Below, piece after piece: positions 36,401 through 46,949 of a DNA stretch of 64,000 bases. Source of the DNA: Cornus controversa (Eukaryota; Streptophyta; Magnoliopsida; Cornales; Cornaceae); the NCBI GenBank assembly GCA_026545225.1, contig CM048848.1, forward strand, positions 49,067,806-49,131,805. The letters are read 5' to 3'. The notes beneath the pieces were generated by a model that saw only the letters and a list, made by a program, of their open reading frames with translations, did not search any database and was not told where the DNA came from. Numbering within the stretch: the first letter of the stretch is position 1; each line of letters opens with the position of its first letter. Made by a program: the position numbers and the translations under genes.

Positions 36401-38865
36401 ATAGGAGTGGAGTCTACTAGTATCATAAAGTTTTCCAATATGATTTGTATATATCATATATGTATGTTTATAATATGTACACAAATGAATGCAATTTTAA
36501 CAAAAAAATATTAGTAAAATTGACATGTAAGCATAATTATCAATTATGTTTCTGTGGGCATTCCATTCTTTCCATTGGAATGGAGTATGCCAGTATCGTG
36601 ACATTTTCATAAACTGCTTCGAATTTATCACTATGAAATGATATCCGTTTTCAACATATGCTGCCACATCCAGCTTCAAAACCTTTTAGAATGAGAGTAG
36701 GAACATTAAAGAATATTTATCTTCAAACTTCTTTTGCATTCCCTAGTAGCCCGGGACAGTTGGGGTATGCTTTTGAGTCTGTTCGGGATCCAGTGGGTTA
36801 TGCATTGATTCTCAAGGGGCATGATAGAGGCTTGGAGAGGTTGTACAGTTAGTTCCCAAGCCTGCGACTTCTGGAGGGTGCGCCCTTATGTGTTTCGTGG
36901 TGTTAATGGAGGGAACATAATAGGAGATCCTTTGATGGTGAGGATACTTCTATTGGGGCGCTGAAATTCTCTATTATTAGTTCTCTTTTTTGTTTGGTTC
37001 ATGGGAGAAATTGTAAATCCATGGGGGAGATAGTTGATTTTTTGGATACTTTGAGAGATTAGGGGCCCTATTTGGTCCTTGTGTAGCTTTCAGGATGCGT
37101 TCCGCTTTTGAATGCCTTCTATTACAATCTTACTTATATAAAAAAAAAAAGAACTAAACTGAGTTGCTACAAGAATATGTTCTTAGTTATACTAAGTTCT
37201 ATACTCAAATACAAAACAATAAATTTATCCTCTATTAAGACCTGTCTGCCATGTGGATCAACAGTCCATGTCCAAAGACAAGCCTATACATGTGTACACA
37301 ACCAATCTGGTATTTTGTACTTCTTCCACCACATCTTCCCGTACGATTAACTTCACAAAGGCTGTTGCTCTGTTGTTTTAAATATTCCCAATATATAAAA
37401 AATATTATAAAAATAAAAATAGACAAAGTAAAAGAAGATTGATTTAGAGGGTTTTTTTTTCCTTGTTTTTTTGAGAGTTGAAATAAAGAACTAATTTCCC
37501 TTCAATCAAGATTTTGATAGGCTTTGTGAAAATTATTCATATTTTTCCCACTATTTTCATTTTCTTTTTGGTTGGATAGTATTCATATTTGGAGTTGGAT
37601 GCCTCAGCTAGGGTTGAGGATAATGAGAGGAATAGAGAGAGAGATGAAGAGGGAAGATGGAGAGAATCATCATCGAATAGGGAATGGTCTTGAAAATGTG
37701 CGAATAGGGAATGGTCTTAAAAATGTGCACTTTGCCTAAAGTAGCCTTATTATTTTTCGTGCTTTACTAAAAAAACCTTATTGTGGTTTTAAAACAAAAG
37801 GCTTTTATATGCGTGGAAGGCACCGATGGAATTTGGCTCTTTGTATGAAGCGGATGAAACAGCATGAAATGTATGAATGAAATAGAAGGCATAATATGCC
37901 CTTTCCTAGATGAAAGGACATTCTGGCCAAAATGAATCGGAATTTATAGCAATGCATAAATGTTATGGTTTTCTATGTTCAATATATTTTTATTGAAAGT
38001 ATATTTTCATGTTTGAATACAAAAAAATGGGCAGTGATTATGGTGGCGGGATACCAAGGCACCTACCTGGTTTATATGTTGCATTAGGGACTGTGAAAGT
38101 GGTGCAGGCTTCTTATGGCATGTTCAATGATACTGTGCAGCCTAATAGTAGTATGTTGTACTACAGTTTTTTCCCCTTTCTGTCTATATTGATATACTTG
38201 TGAACATTGAGCAAATCAACTGTTCTTACTTAGCATTCATGGTATGTGTTGGGTTATTTTTTTGTGCTATGTTTGTGAAAGTTGATTATGGATTCTTGTT
38301 GCCTGTTTAGGTCACGGGAAATGATGGTGAAGCTTCCCTAGATCAACAGCATTCCTTTATTGTTCTCGCAAGACAGTTCTTTACCGCAATGGTGATTTTA
38401 GATACTTGGCAATATTTCATGCATAGATACATGCACCATAACAAGTATCTGTACCGGCATATCCATTCTCAACATCACCGGCTTGTCGTCCCATATGCTT
38501 TTGGAGCTCTTTACAACCACCCCTTAGAGGGGCTTCTCCTCGACACAATTGGGGGGGCTCTATCTTTCCTCCTCTCAGGCATGTCACCTCGAGCCTCGAT
38601 ATTCTTTTTTTCCTTTGCGACCATCAAAACAGTAGATGACCACTGTGGGCTGTGGCTTCCTGGGAATCCCTTCCACGTATTCTTTAGAAACAACTCTGCC
38701 TATCATGATATTCACCACCAGCTGTATGGGACGAAATTCAATTTCTCACAGCCTTTCTTCGTCATGTGGGATAAAATTCTTGGTACTTATATGGCTTATT
38801 CAATTGAGAAGAGAGTTGATGGGGGCTTCGAAGCACGACCTACTAAAGATAACAAGGATGATTGA
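33449..38865 (+). CDS. SBH: Sphingoid-base C4-hydroxylase (fatty acid hydroxylase superfamily)
   Basis: Exons 33449-33670 and 38311-38865 (GTATGT donor, TTTAG acceptor, phase 0) encode 258 aa, the usual length of Arabidopsis SBH1/SBH2. The enzyme is a di-iron membrane protein of the ER that converts dihydrosphingosine to phytosphingosine, using cytochrome b5 and oxygen. Seen: an N-terminal hydrophobic segment around FVPILVYWVYSGIYVLLG; then the histidine clusters HRYMH (112-116), HSQHH (126-130), NHP (143-145), DDH (183-185) and HDIHH (206-210). All metal-ligand motifs are intact. The C-terminus is short and polar. A related C4-sterol methyl oxidase is excluded by the closer match to SBH, though SBH1 and SBH2 cannot be told apart. 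The 4.6-kb intron carries LINE debris. Confidence 0.95.
34870..35610 (+). pseudogene. Decayed RTE LINE 3' end in the SBH intron
   Basis: Near 34,880 the sequence translates to a degraded GIFYKTVMRL, matching the block before MLYG...ECW in plant RTE elements. Near 35,450 NKMRKK plus GWLGVIRANKCT resembles the DKMRENRLRW...GHV block. At 35,566-35,585 ACTGACCCAAGTAGTTGGGA is the conserved 3' tail of these LINEs. No continuous frame remains. Confidence 0.6.
36655..37150 (+). repeat. Unidentified retroposed-looking fragment with A-tail
   Basis: A block distinctly less AT-rich than the surrounding intron ends in TTACTTATATAAAAAAAAAA. It contains an open stretch with SSPGQLGYAFESVRDPVGYA and, in other frames, further broken peptide-like segments. 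An L1-type LINE 3' end is possible but not established. Confidence 0.4.
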
Positions 38866-40947
38866 TCATAGAAGAGAGATTTATTGTTTGTATTGAGTAT
38901 GTATCACTAACTAGTACTAGTTTGCTTTTTCCCCCCAATCTATTCTCTTTTTTGTACCAAATGCCACTCTTTAGAAGATGTGCATTTATATAATGTTGTA
39001 TTATTCATTTTCTTTTGTCCATATAAAGGGTCACAAAATGCTATTTCAAATGTTTTTCTCCATTTATCAAATATGAGGTTGCTGTGAGCCTGTGATGGAC
39101 AGACTTGATGTAGAACTAACCTTTTATTATTATTTGGCTCTGTATGTAGGGCATGAAATGAAGCAGATTTCAAGGGAGTTCATGTAAATCCGAGCCCAAA
39201 TCCAAATCTGAATGTCCGGTACATATCTGGATCTGATCCTACTTGAAGTAGGATCCTAATCCAGATACAATATATAGCTCATATAAAATCAACTCATTTT
39301 GGGTTAAACCTGATCCGTTTTGTGCATACCCATATCTAGATTTGACTCGGATCCAAGATTTAATCTGAAATTTTGGCATTTGTCTTGACTGGCTTTTTAT
39401 TTTTATTTTTTAGGTTCAAAGGTATTTTTCAATTTTCTAATTAGCTGTTAATTTTGAAGAAGTGAGTACTGTTGTCTGGGGTTCCTTGAATATCCAGTCT
39501 TCAAAAGATTTTGTTTTTGGGTATTTTGGATGCTTGGTCCCTGTAGTTCTACATAGGGTTTTTGCCAAGACCAAAAAACTCATAACCGTTATAACTTGAA
39601 CTGTGTAAGGCTCTTCCTTTTAAGAGAAATCAAACTACTGTGAGGTTTTGACTTCCACATCTACCCTAGTTAGATTTGATGTTTGGAAGTTCTAGTGGTT
39701 TTAAGCTCTACCCTTTTCAGACAAAGTAACACTGCAGAAGAAGCTTTGGCATGTTGTTAGAACAAGGGATGGAATTAGAAGTTGGATCACTAGGAGGGAT
39801 AGAGGTTTATAAAATCATTAACAATTTTTTTTAAAAAAAGGAAAAGAATAAAAATCTCCATGACCCACAAATTGTTCAATAATTGTTCCAACTACTGTTG
39901 CTGGCAGCCCTCTTTTTTTAAATGGAGTCGAAGTCACTCCACTCTATTCATAGGATATGCCGCGATACGGGATTTCAATGACACCATTTCATGATGTTGT
40001 CATTATTATCAAGCGTCACGCTTCCTGTTATCCGTTCTTTGATGACACCTCCGCACTCCTTATTTTAAGTTCTTTGATGACAGTGGGTGTGTGGATATAT
40101 TTCACCAGCTCACATTAAGCTTCATTAATGGAGGACCACAAGATACAACTCATTTTACCTCGACCAACATGGAAAAATTATTACATCATTCCGGGGGCTA
40201 TGGGTCAAAAAACTGAACAAAACTGACACATATGCTTTCATATCAACTTAGGATTGGCCGGGACCATGTAATAATTTCTCGACCAACATGCCTCTTTTTT
40301 AGTTGTTTGGATAATCATGTTTCAGCCTAGCAAATGATAGGGTTCTTTATTTGCTGGACCTTTCTTTCATGAAGACATGTCCCTTTTTCTCTCATCAACT
40401 TCAATACTTTGAAAGCTCTTCTTCATGTACTGGGATTGGCTTTCCTTGGAAACCTATCTAGAATCAGTAACTATATCAAGTGGTCCATGACAAAGATATA
40501 ACCCTTATCCCAGGCTTGCATTGCAGATACAGATACCTAACTCACATTATTACATTGCCCCTTTTTTTTGAATTTTCCTGCTAAGACTACTGTCCTTATC
40601 CGGCAGTTCTAATTGCTTTGATTTTCTTCCAGCTATAACTTTGGCTACCTCTCGAATTAGTTTAAAATATATGAATTTCTTGCATTTATGGTTTAGATAC
40701 CTCTGCTTTTCAGTATCATTTATTGACTTGATCATTTCATATAATTCTTCCATTGATTTGGCACATCAAAGCAGTGTTAGGAAGATGTGAATGTCTCTGA
40801 AAGTCTATATTTGGCACCTAATTTTCTCTAATGGGTAATAACTACACTTAATAATCGCAGCAAGATAGTCCAACCTTCCTAATGTGGTGGGAGAAGAAGA
40901 CTAGAGATAAGACCTGATATTCGGCATTATTTTGTAAAATGTGACTG
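38866..40947. other. SBH 3' flank and intergenic DNA
   Basis: The SBH 3'UTR lies in the first few hundred bases. A patch of degenerate repeat rich in GATCC and CCAAATCC words lies at 39,185-39,370 (words such as GGATCTGATCC and TAGGATCC). No gene was seen. Confidence 0.5.
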
Positions 40948-41030
40948 CTCTCGTACTCAAACCTTCATCCCCATGCTCTCATACTTGACGTTCATCCTCA
41001 TGCTCTCGTACTCAAACCTTCATCCTCATG
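40948..41030. repeat. Three tandem 27-28-bp repeats
   Basis: CTCTCGTACTCAAACCTTC plus ATCC(C/T)CATG occurs at 40,948-40,975 and 41,003-41,030, with a diverged 27-bp copy between (CTCTCATACTTGACGTTC...). Confidence 0.85.
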
Positions 41031-41142
41031 CTTGTCAACATGAGTTGGGAGGGGTGTTGATTACTCTTTTTCTTCTCCTCTCTTCCCTCTGAAATTTAAA
41101 GTTATGAGGTTATGAAATAGTTTTATTATAAGGGAATTTAAC

Positions 41143-41378
41143 ATTTTTAGGCTTGAATCTGATATTGATGTTTTTAGCTATATTTTCAACACAATTTACT
41201 GTGACAAGAAATAGATGGTATGGGATTGTGGAGCCAGTTATTTATAAGGTAGTTGTATAACATTTTAGGCTTGAATCTGATAGTGATGTTTTTAGCTATA
41301 TTTTCAACACAATTTACTGTGACAAGAAATAGATGGTATGAGATTGTGGAGCCAATTATTTATAAGGTAGTTGTATAA
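41143..41378. repeat. 118-bp tandem duplication
   Basis: 41,143-41,260 is repeated at 41,261-41,378 with only a few substitutions (for example TGATATTG versus TGATAGTG, and GAGCCAGTT versus GAGCCAATT). This looks like a recent local slippage or unequal-exchange event. It does not touch a gene. Confidence 0.9.
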
Positions 41379-42089
41379 TTGATTGAAGCAGCCTACACTT
41401 CCTTCTCTTTTTCATTCTTTTTATGTGCAAATTGTCACTGCATACAATATTCCTTGAAAAAAATTCATTATTAAGACTGGAAATAGCTGTGTTTGTAAGC
41501 TTTGGTTAATTATTTGAAAGTGCATATGTAGATATTTGACCTGTCATTAGGAGTACTATGTTCTTTCTGAACCCCTCCATAGGGCCTTGAGCACTTTCTG
41601 TAAAATTTATGAGTTTTCCATGACAGAGGCATTGTAAAAAAGACATGAATGTAAGTGTAAAGAAAGTTAAAAATGTCTGTTCTTTTGCATGTCAATTACA
41701 CATACTACACGAATATGGTTCTCGTTAATTGATGATCCTGGGAGGTTTTCGTGTTTGACAATCAGAGCTTTTACCATATCACCAAACAATGCCCCTCACA
41801 AACTACATGACAACCAAAAGCTTTAATTTGCAACTCTGATCATCTTATAGAAGAAAATAAAACAGAATGTTGAAAGAACTTTGCCTTGTATCGGTGAACA
41901 CATATGCTCATCCATTTCCTATAAGCTATGATTCTGGACTATAATCTGGCCTACAAACTTTTCAATCATACAGAACAGATTATTGTTAATACTGGTGAGC
42001 AAAATGATACATGGATGATACAAATTACAAAGCATGTTGCTCGTCTTTGGAATCAAAGCATGTTGGCTTGGTCTCAGCTTGAAACCTTG

Positions 42090-43475
42090 TCATGGCACAA
42101 AGGAGTCCATCCTGTGGCGCCTTCTTGGGTCAGGAATTGCCTTCTCACTTGTGTGTGCATATCCTGCAACTGTCACAGCTTTGTGGTTTTTACAACCCAA
42201 CAGGCTGTGGCGCTGCTTCTGTATCTGTTTGTTTGGTCTAGCACTTTTGCCGGTTGGAATCATTTTGTTAGGGCTTCTTGTGGTTGCTATTGTTTTTAGC
42301 TCCCAAGAATCGGACATCACTGAGAAATCTGTTGCGCTGGCTGTGACAATGCTCCACGCTATGCTTGCTTCACTTGGATGATCATAACAAGTTGTGGGGG
42401 TGGCACAGCTGGACATGCCCTCTGATGCCTGGCTGGTGAGAAATGTGTTGGCATTGTTTGTGACGCTATCTAGCTCGAATAAATCTGAACTTGAATCACT
42501 TCCAGTAATAGAATTGTGCACACCATCATAACTTGCTGAAGTTTCATTTCCTTCCACACTGGGAATTGCATCCCAAGTCAAAATGGTTAATTTCCTGTCA
42601 TGACTTGGAGTCTTCTTTCCCTTTTCCAAGACAGGGGAGCCAAACACCTCTAGTGACTTCTGCGGTTTATCATCTTCCTCCTCTTGCAACTGTATTCTAA
42701 CTGCCCGGTTTCCCTTCTTAGAATTCAAAATTGGGAATCTAAAAGAGTCTTTTTTGTTCAACCCAAGTCCTAATTCATAGAAATTCTTGCAGTGCATGTC
42801 CTCGTTGACCCATGGATCCGACCGGGACTTGTTGGTTCTGGCTAAATCAACCGAATCAGTATCAGTTCTGATGGTTGTTTTGCTTTTAACTACCCCACAG
42901 CCCACACTTCCATTGGAACTGTCTCCACCAACATGTTCACAGACATCAACAGAGTTCTTGTCAATACAAAAGCAACTGCAGCCAAGACAGGCAAACAAAC
43001 TCTTGCCATATAGCTTGCTTTTCTTTCTTTGTGGTGAATTTCTCTGGACAAAATGCAAGAACGCACTTTGGCTGTTCCAATTTGATTCAGAATGAACACT
43101 AGGAGTTCCCAGTTGAGTTTTTGTTTTAACAGGGCATATGTCAACTGGTTCATCCTTCTCATACCGGTGCCTCATTGCACCCATGCTATCAATTCTTGGA
43201 TTCTTCTCATCCAATGCCCCATTGAAGTATTTTTCTGCATCAAAGACACTGATTTCTCCTTCTTCAACTCTCTCTTTTAGCAAGTAAAAGTGTTCATCTG
43301 GGGTGGTGATCAAAGACTCAAGGTTTCGACTTGACTTGGCAAGTTTGAGGACTAAGGTTCCCTCGGAACCATTCAAGTCAGAAGAAAAGGAGGCATCATC
43401 CAGGTTGTTGCCTTCAAGGGACAAGGTTTGGGAGAGATTGGTGTTGCAGGGTAATGTCAATGTAACCATGGCCAT
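42090..43475 (-). CDS. PKS: PHYTOCHROME KINASE SUBSTRATE family protein
   Basis: One uninterrupted frame of 461 codons, typical of the intronless plant PKS genes. PKS proteins are plasma-membrane-associated, bind phytochromes and phototropins, and act in phototropism, leaf positioning and growth orientation. Seen: EEGEISVFDAEKYFNGAL (about 71-88), the family's N-terminal signature; a cysteine-rich patch FACLGCSCFCIDK (161-173), a likely site of S-acylation for membrane anchoring (inference); an acidic EEEDDK stretch; and the C-terminal HPSEASIAWSIVTASATDFS (366-385) and SLLGCKNHKAV blocks. The start ATG (MAMVTLTL) fits other PKS proteins. It is convergent with the SBH gene upstream on the plus strand. 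The paralogue (PKS1/2 versus 4) is not resolved. Confidence 0.9.
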   Translation of the reverse strand: MAMVTLTLPCNTNLSQTLSLEGNNLDDASFSSDLNGSEGTLVLKLAKSSRNLESLITTPDEHFYLLKERVEEGEISVFDAEKYFNGALDEKNPRIDSMGAMRHRYEKDEPVDICPVKTKTQLGTPSVHSESNWNSQSAFLHFVQRNSPQRKKSKLYGKSLFACLGCSCFCIDKNSVDVCEHVGGDSSNGSVGCGVVKSKTTIRTDTDSVDLARTNKSRSDPWVNEDMHCKNFYELGLGLNKKDSFRFPILNSKKGNRAVRIQLQEEEDDKPQKSLEVFGSPVLEKGKKTPSHDRKLTILTWDAIPSVEGNETSASYDGVHNSITGSDSSSDLFELDSVTNNANTFLTSQASEGMSSCATPTTCYDHPSEASIAWSIVTASATDFSVMSDSWELKTIATTRSPNKMIPTGKSARPNKQIQKQRHSLLGCKNHKAVTVAGYAHTSEKAIPDPRRRHRMDSFVP

Positions 43476-43880
43476 GGAGACTTGCGCTTAGAGAAAGTTC
43501 CTTTTAGTTCTCAAACAAAAAGGAGAAAAGAAGTGACTTGAACTGGCTGGAAAGTTCAGATAGGAGCACAAAACTTCAAAAAAGAGAAAGAACCAAGACT
43601 AGAAATACAGAATCAAATGAAAAGAGGATTTAACTTCAAGAAGCTTTAGGTACCTACCCTAAGGTACTGAATTGAAAATCCTTTAGAAGAAAATTTATGA
43701 AGTGAAGGAGTTTTGATGCATAAGAAGGTTGAAATCAGCTAGTGTAAGACAGATGGAAAGAAGAATAGTGTGGATTAAGAAGCTGATCAGACAATCCATT
43801 TCTATAAGTAGACTTGAGGAATATGCAAGCTGATAAGAAGGTAGGCCATATGCTTATTTTGTTTACTAGAGATGATGTGT

Positions 43881-43889
43881 TATATATAA
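43881..43889 (-). promoter_or_regulatory. TATA-like box of the PKS gene
   Basis: TTATATATA on the minus strand lies about 405 bp before the start codon, leaving a plausible leader. Position-based assignment. Confidence 0.45.
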
Positions 43890-44790
43890 CCTGGAAGCCT
43901 TTCTACATTGTCTTGTGACAGCTATATATTATATTGACAGTTTCCTCCTTTGTTTCTGTGCTTTTGTGGACATCATAATATCTTAAGAATTTCTGATTAT
44001 CAGATAGTGATTTATCCATGCACATGCCTCACATAGGTTCACAATACAAGCATGATATATGATGCATCAAACCATGTCACAGGTATTGAAAAGATTGAAA
44101 TCTACCTGATCAAGTGGCCTAAACCATCATGCCAAACTACAAATAAACTGTGCACCAGCAACAGTTCAGAGAAATAATCTAGCAGATGTGCCATAAAAAA
44201 TATATATTTTAATAGTTGGAATAAGCATTTTGAATTGATTATATAATCTTTGAAGGATTTGGTCACTGATTGTCAGATGATTATCAGATAATGATGCCAT
44301 AAATTTATAGCTACATGTACATGTAACACACAAGTCTGCATCTCTTGTTACCATTGAATACTGATGTTCAAAAGACCCAATGTATGAGTTAATGTTTTGA
44401 CAATTGGAAAGATTATAGAACAATTTTTTGTAGCTTCATTTATTTTAGAAGTTAATTCTTGGTAGGATATGATATTTTGGATAATTTTATATGAGGGACT
44501 TGCATATATTGTAAATATTTTGAATCAGAGAATTTATGAGGTTAGGAATCTGTCAGACTGGTATTTGTGTATATGCTTGGTTTCCTGACCTACCAGTACT
44601 CCTTCTTGCCTTCTATGTTTGGTTCAGAGGAATATTGGCCACACAAGATCCACAAAACCCATGACCTTAGATACCAAGCCTGATCATCTTTTGATGCCAA
44701 TATTGAATATGCCCTCAAATGTAGATGATCTGTCAAATTGTTTGCCTTGTGTACATATTTAAGTTAAAATGAAAAAAAAAACATGTAGCT
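43890..44790. other. PKS upstream DNA
   Basis: Distal promoter and intergenic DNA; no gene and no transposon boundary recognised. Confidence 0.45.
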
Positions 44791-46300
44791 CAGATGATAG
44801 AGTGCCCACAAGGCCCTGCCAGGCAAGCCAAGTAGAGAGTTGAACCATGGGTCTCACGCGAAGGCTTGGCCTAGCGGTTCTTAGAGTGGAGGGCATAGCG
44901 TCAGGCTGGTTTCACAGAGCCAGCGAACACCTCCTACTCTTGTCAGTGGATGGATAACGAGTCATTGTTTCACAGGTCCATCAATGACTGAAGAGTTGAT
45001 CCAATTGAACAACCACTTTTTTTTTTTTTTTCAGTACTTTTCATTAATGATTTTTAAGTTTTAAGAATCTTTCTATGCTCCAGACTTTTTAAGGAGAAAC
45101 CATACATACATATATTTGTTCATTTATATGACCTAACAAGTTGGCATTGATGATAAATTGCATAGCACTGCACAAGAATCGATTTTGTTGTTATTGTTAT
45201 TTTTTTTAAAAAAACTCATAGAAACATTATTACAGTTTTATCATTTAAAACTTACTACACTGTTTAAGATTTGTTTGAGCTACCAATCTTATTAATAAGG
45301 GTAAATTACTCTAACAAAAATTTGGCCTAATTAAAATTTGGAAAGTTACTCAACACTCCTATTACACTAACGATCAGTTACTTGAACTCCCTTGAACTGA
45401 CTGATGTATTTACTTGCATGGCCTCAACTTAACAATGGTTAATTACCAAAATACTCTAAATTTTAATATAATATAACATTCAGAAAAAAAAACACTAAAA
45501 TGACATTTGTACCTCTCTCTTTAATTCTATCTCTCCACCACTACCCATCTCCGCAGCCACTCCAACTCTCTCTCTCTCTCTTCTAGGGGTGGCAATTCGT
45601 TTTGACACATGTCGTGTCAATTTATGAGTATTCTGCTAAATAGATCAACCTGAACACCCATTTAATAATCGTGTCAAGGTCCATTGAAACGATCGAACAT
45701 AATCTGTTTATTAAACATGTTAAATGAGTCATGTAACTTGTTTATTAACTCAAGTATAAAATACAAATATGTTGAAAAAATTGAAATAATAGATGATTAA
45801 ATTCATGAAAAAAGAATAATTATGACAATACAATTACAAGAAAAGGGCAAAAAACAATATCCATATTAAAATAAAAGAAATGTCCATAGTTTTTGGGTTA
45901 AAACAGGTTACAAGTTTGCATGTCACGATTAATTAAACGACTCTAATCGAGTTAAACGGAATAAACTACAAAAAACGAATACAACATAATTAATTAAACA
46001 GGTTAAACAGATTGACACGAACATAATTAAGGTCAACCCAAACTCGTTAATTTCGTATCGTATTTGAGTCGTGTTAGTGTGTCGTGTCGAATTTTGCCAC
46101 CCCCTACTCTCTCCACCATCTCTCTCTCTACACTTTTTCTCTTGTCTAACTTCCTCCACTAGCACACGTGACGTACACACACACCCCAATATACATGGAT
46201 GAAAATACACACACCCTTGCGCCACCACCATGCTTCGTTGGTGAAAGAACACAACGATTTTTGGCCACCATTGAAGCAGAGAGCTTGAACTAGAGACCGA
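44790..46300. repeat. Repeat unit copy A (of three)
   Basis: It shares with 47,560-49,150 the words GGGCATAGCGT(C/T)AGGCTGG, GTCAGTGGATGGATAACGAG, AAGAGTTGATCCAATTGAAC and the downstream GGTAAATTAC, MITE and GTGAAAGAACACAA stretches, in the same order and orientation. It lacks the first about 590 bp of the full unit. Its start (TGTAGCTCAGATGATAGAG, then GAGTTGAACCATG) looks like tRNA A and B boxes. Only small, unconserved frames occur. Confidence 0.85.
45584..46106. mobile_element. hAT-type MITE, TAGGGGTGGCAA ends
   Basis: It begins TAGGGGTGGCAATTCG and ends TTTTGCCACCCCCTA, a clear inverted pair. The 8-bp flanks are CTCTCTTC and CTCTCTCC (7 of 8, within a CT-rich tract), as expected of hAT insertion. 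The interior repeats TCGTGTCA/TGACACGA-type words. A second, more diverged copy occupies the same place in unit B. Confidence 0.7.
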
Positions 46301-46429
46301 TCTTATCATGCAATCATGCTATAAAGTTTAATTTGCTGAGAAGTAAATGCAATCAATTTCTCTTGTGACCTTTTCAATCCAGGCTTAAAAAAAGCAATTT
46401 TATCAACAAAGAATCCCTAGTAGAAATAA

Positions 46430-46945
46430 CTTGACTTATCTCACTTTCAAAATTTTTACCTTACTTCGAAGTTTCAAAATTTCTGATGTATCCTCTTTAA
46501 GCATCTTCGGTAACCTATCACTTTCTCCTATCAAAGAGTCTTTTTCAATTTTCACAATCTCCAATTGTTTATATTGTTTTTTGTAAGCTTTTTTTAACTT
46601 TGACAGTCTCAGTAAACAACTCTTCAAAAGCTTTGGACAATTTTTCTTAGGTTGGTTCTTCTCCTTCTTCATCTTCAAAACCATACAACTTAACTTGACT
46701 TTGAGTTGTATAATGATCTGTTTACTTACATTAGAAGAAGAAACTTTAGCAATATCATCATTTAATAAACCAACAAAAGAAAGAAATAATAACTTTCTTG
46801 ATTTTTTTTTTCTTTTAAAATTTTCTTAGCACTAAAGCAATTTTTTTTAGGACTTGGACATTGAGTAGATGAGTGACCTTTATCATCACATGTCCAACAA
46901 GTAATTTAGCATCCTTAGAGTCTTCTACCTCTTTTCCTTTTCAAT
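46430..46945 (-). pseudogene. Copia-type gag fragment
   Basis: Minus-strand translation gives a CCHC zinc knuckle, CWTCDDKGHSSTQC (46,858-46,899), then after a gap the lysine- and leucine-rich coiled-coil frame 46,684-46,436 (LKSCLLRLSKLKKAYKKQYK). A knuckle followed by a coiled tail is the layout of gag in one Copia group. There is no protease, integrase or RT nearby and stops separate the parts. It sits between repeat units A and B. Confidence 0.6.
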
Positions 46946-46949
46946 GCTT

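Larger units (their letters stand above)
33671..38310 (+). other. SBH intron 1, 4640 bp
   Basis: Canonical GT-AG intron. Besides the LINE and retroposed fragments listed, it has an (AAAT)n patch at about 36,080-36,105. Near 38,009-38,150 is a short open stretch (MGSDYGGGIPRHLPGLYVAL...) with coding-like composition but no recognised homologue. Confidence 0.85.
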
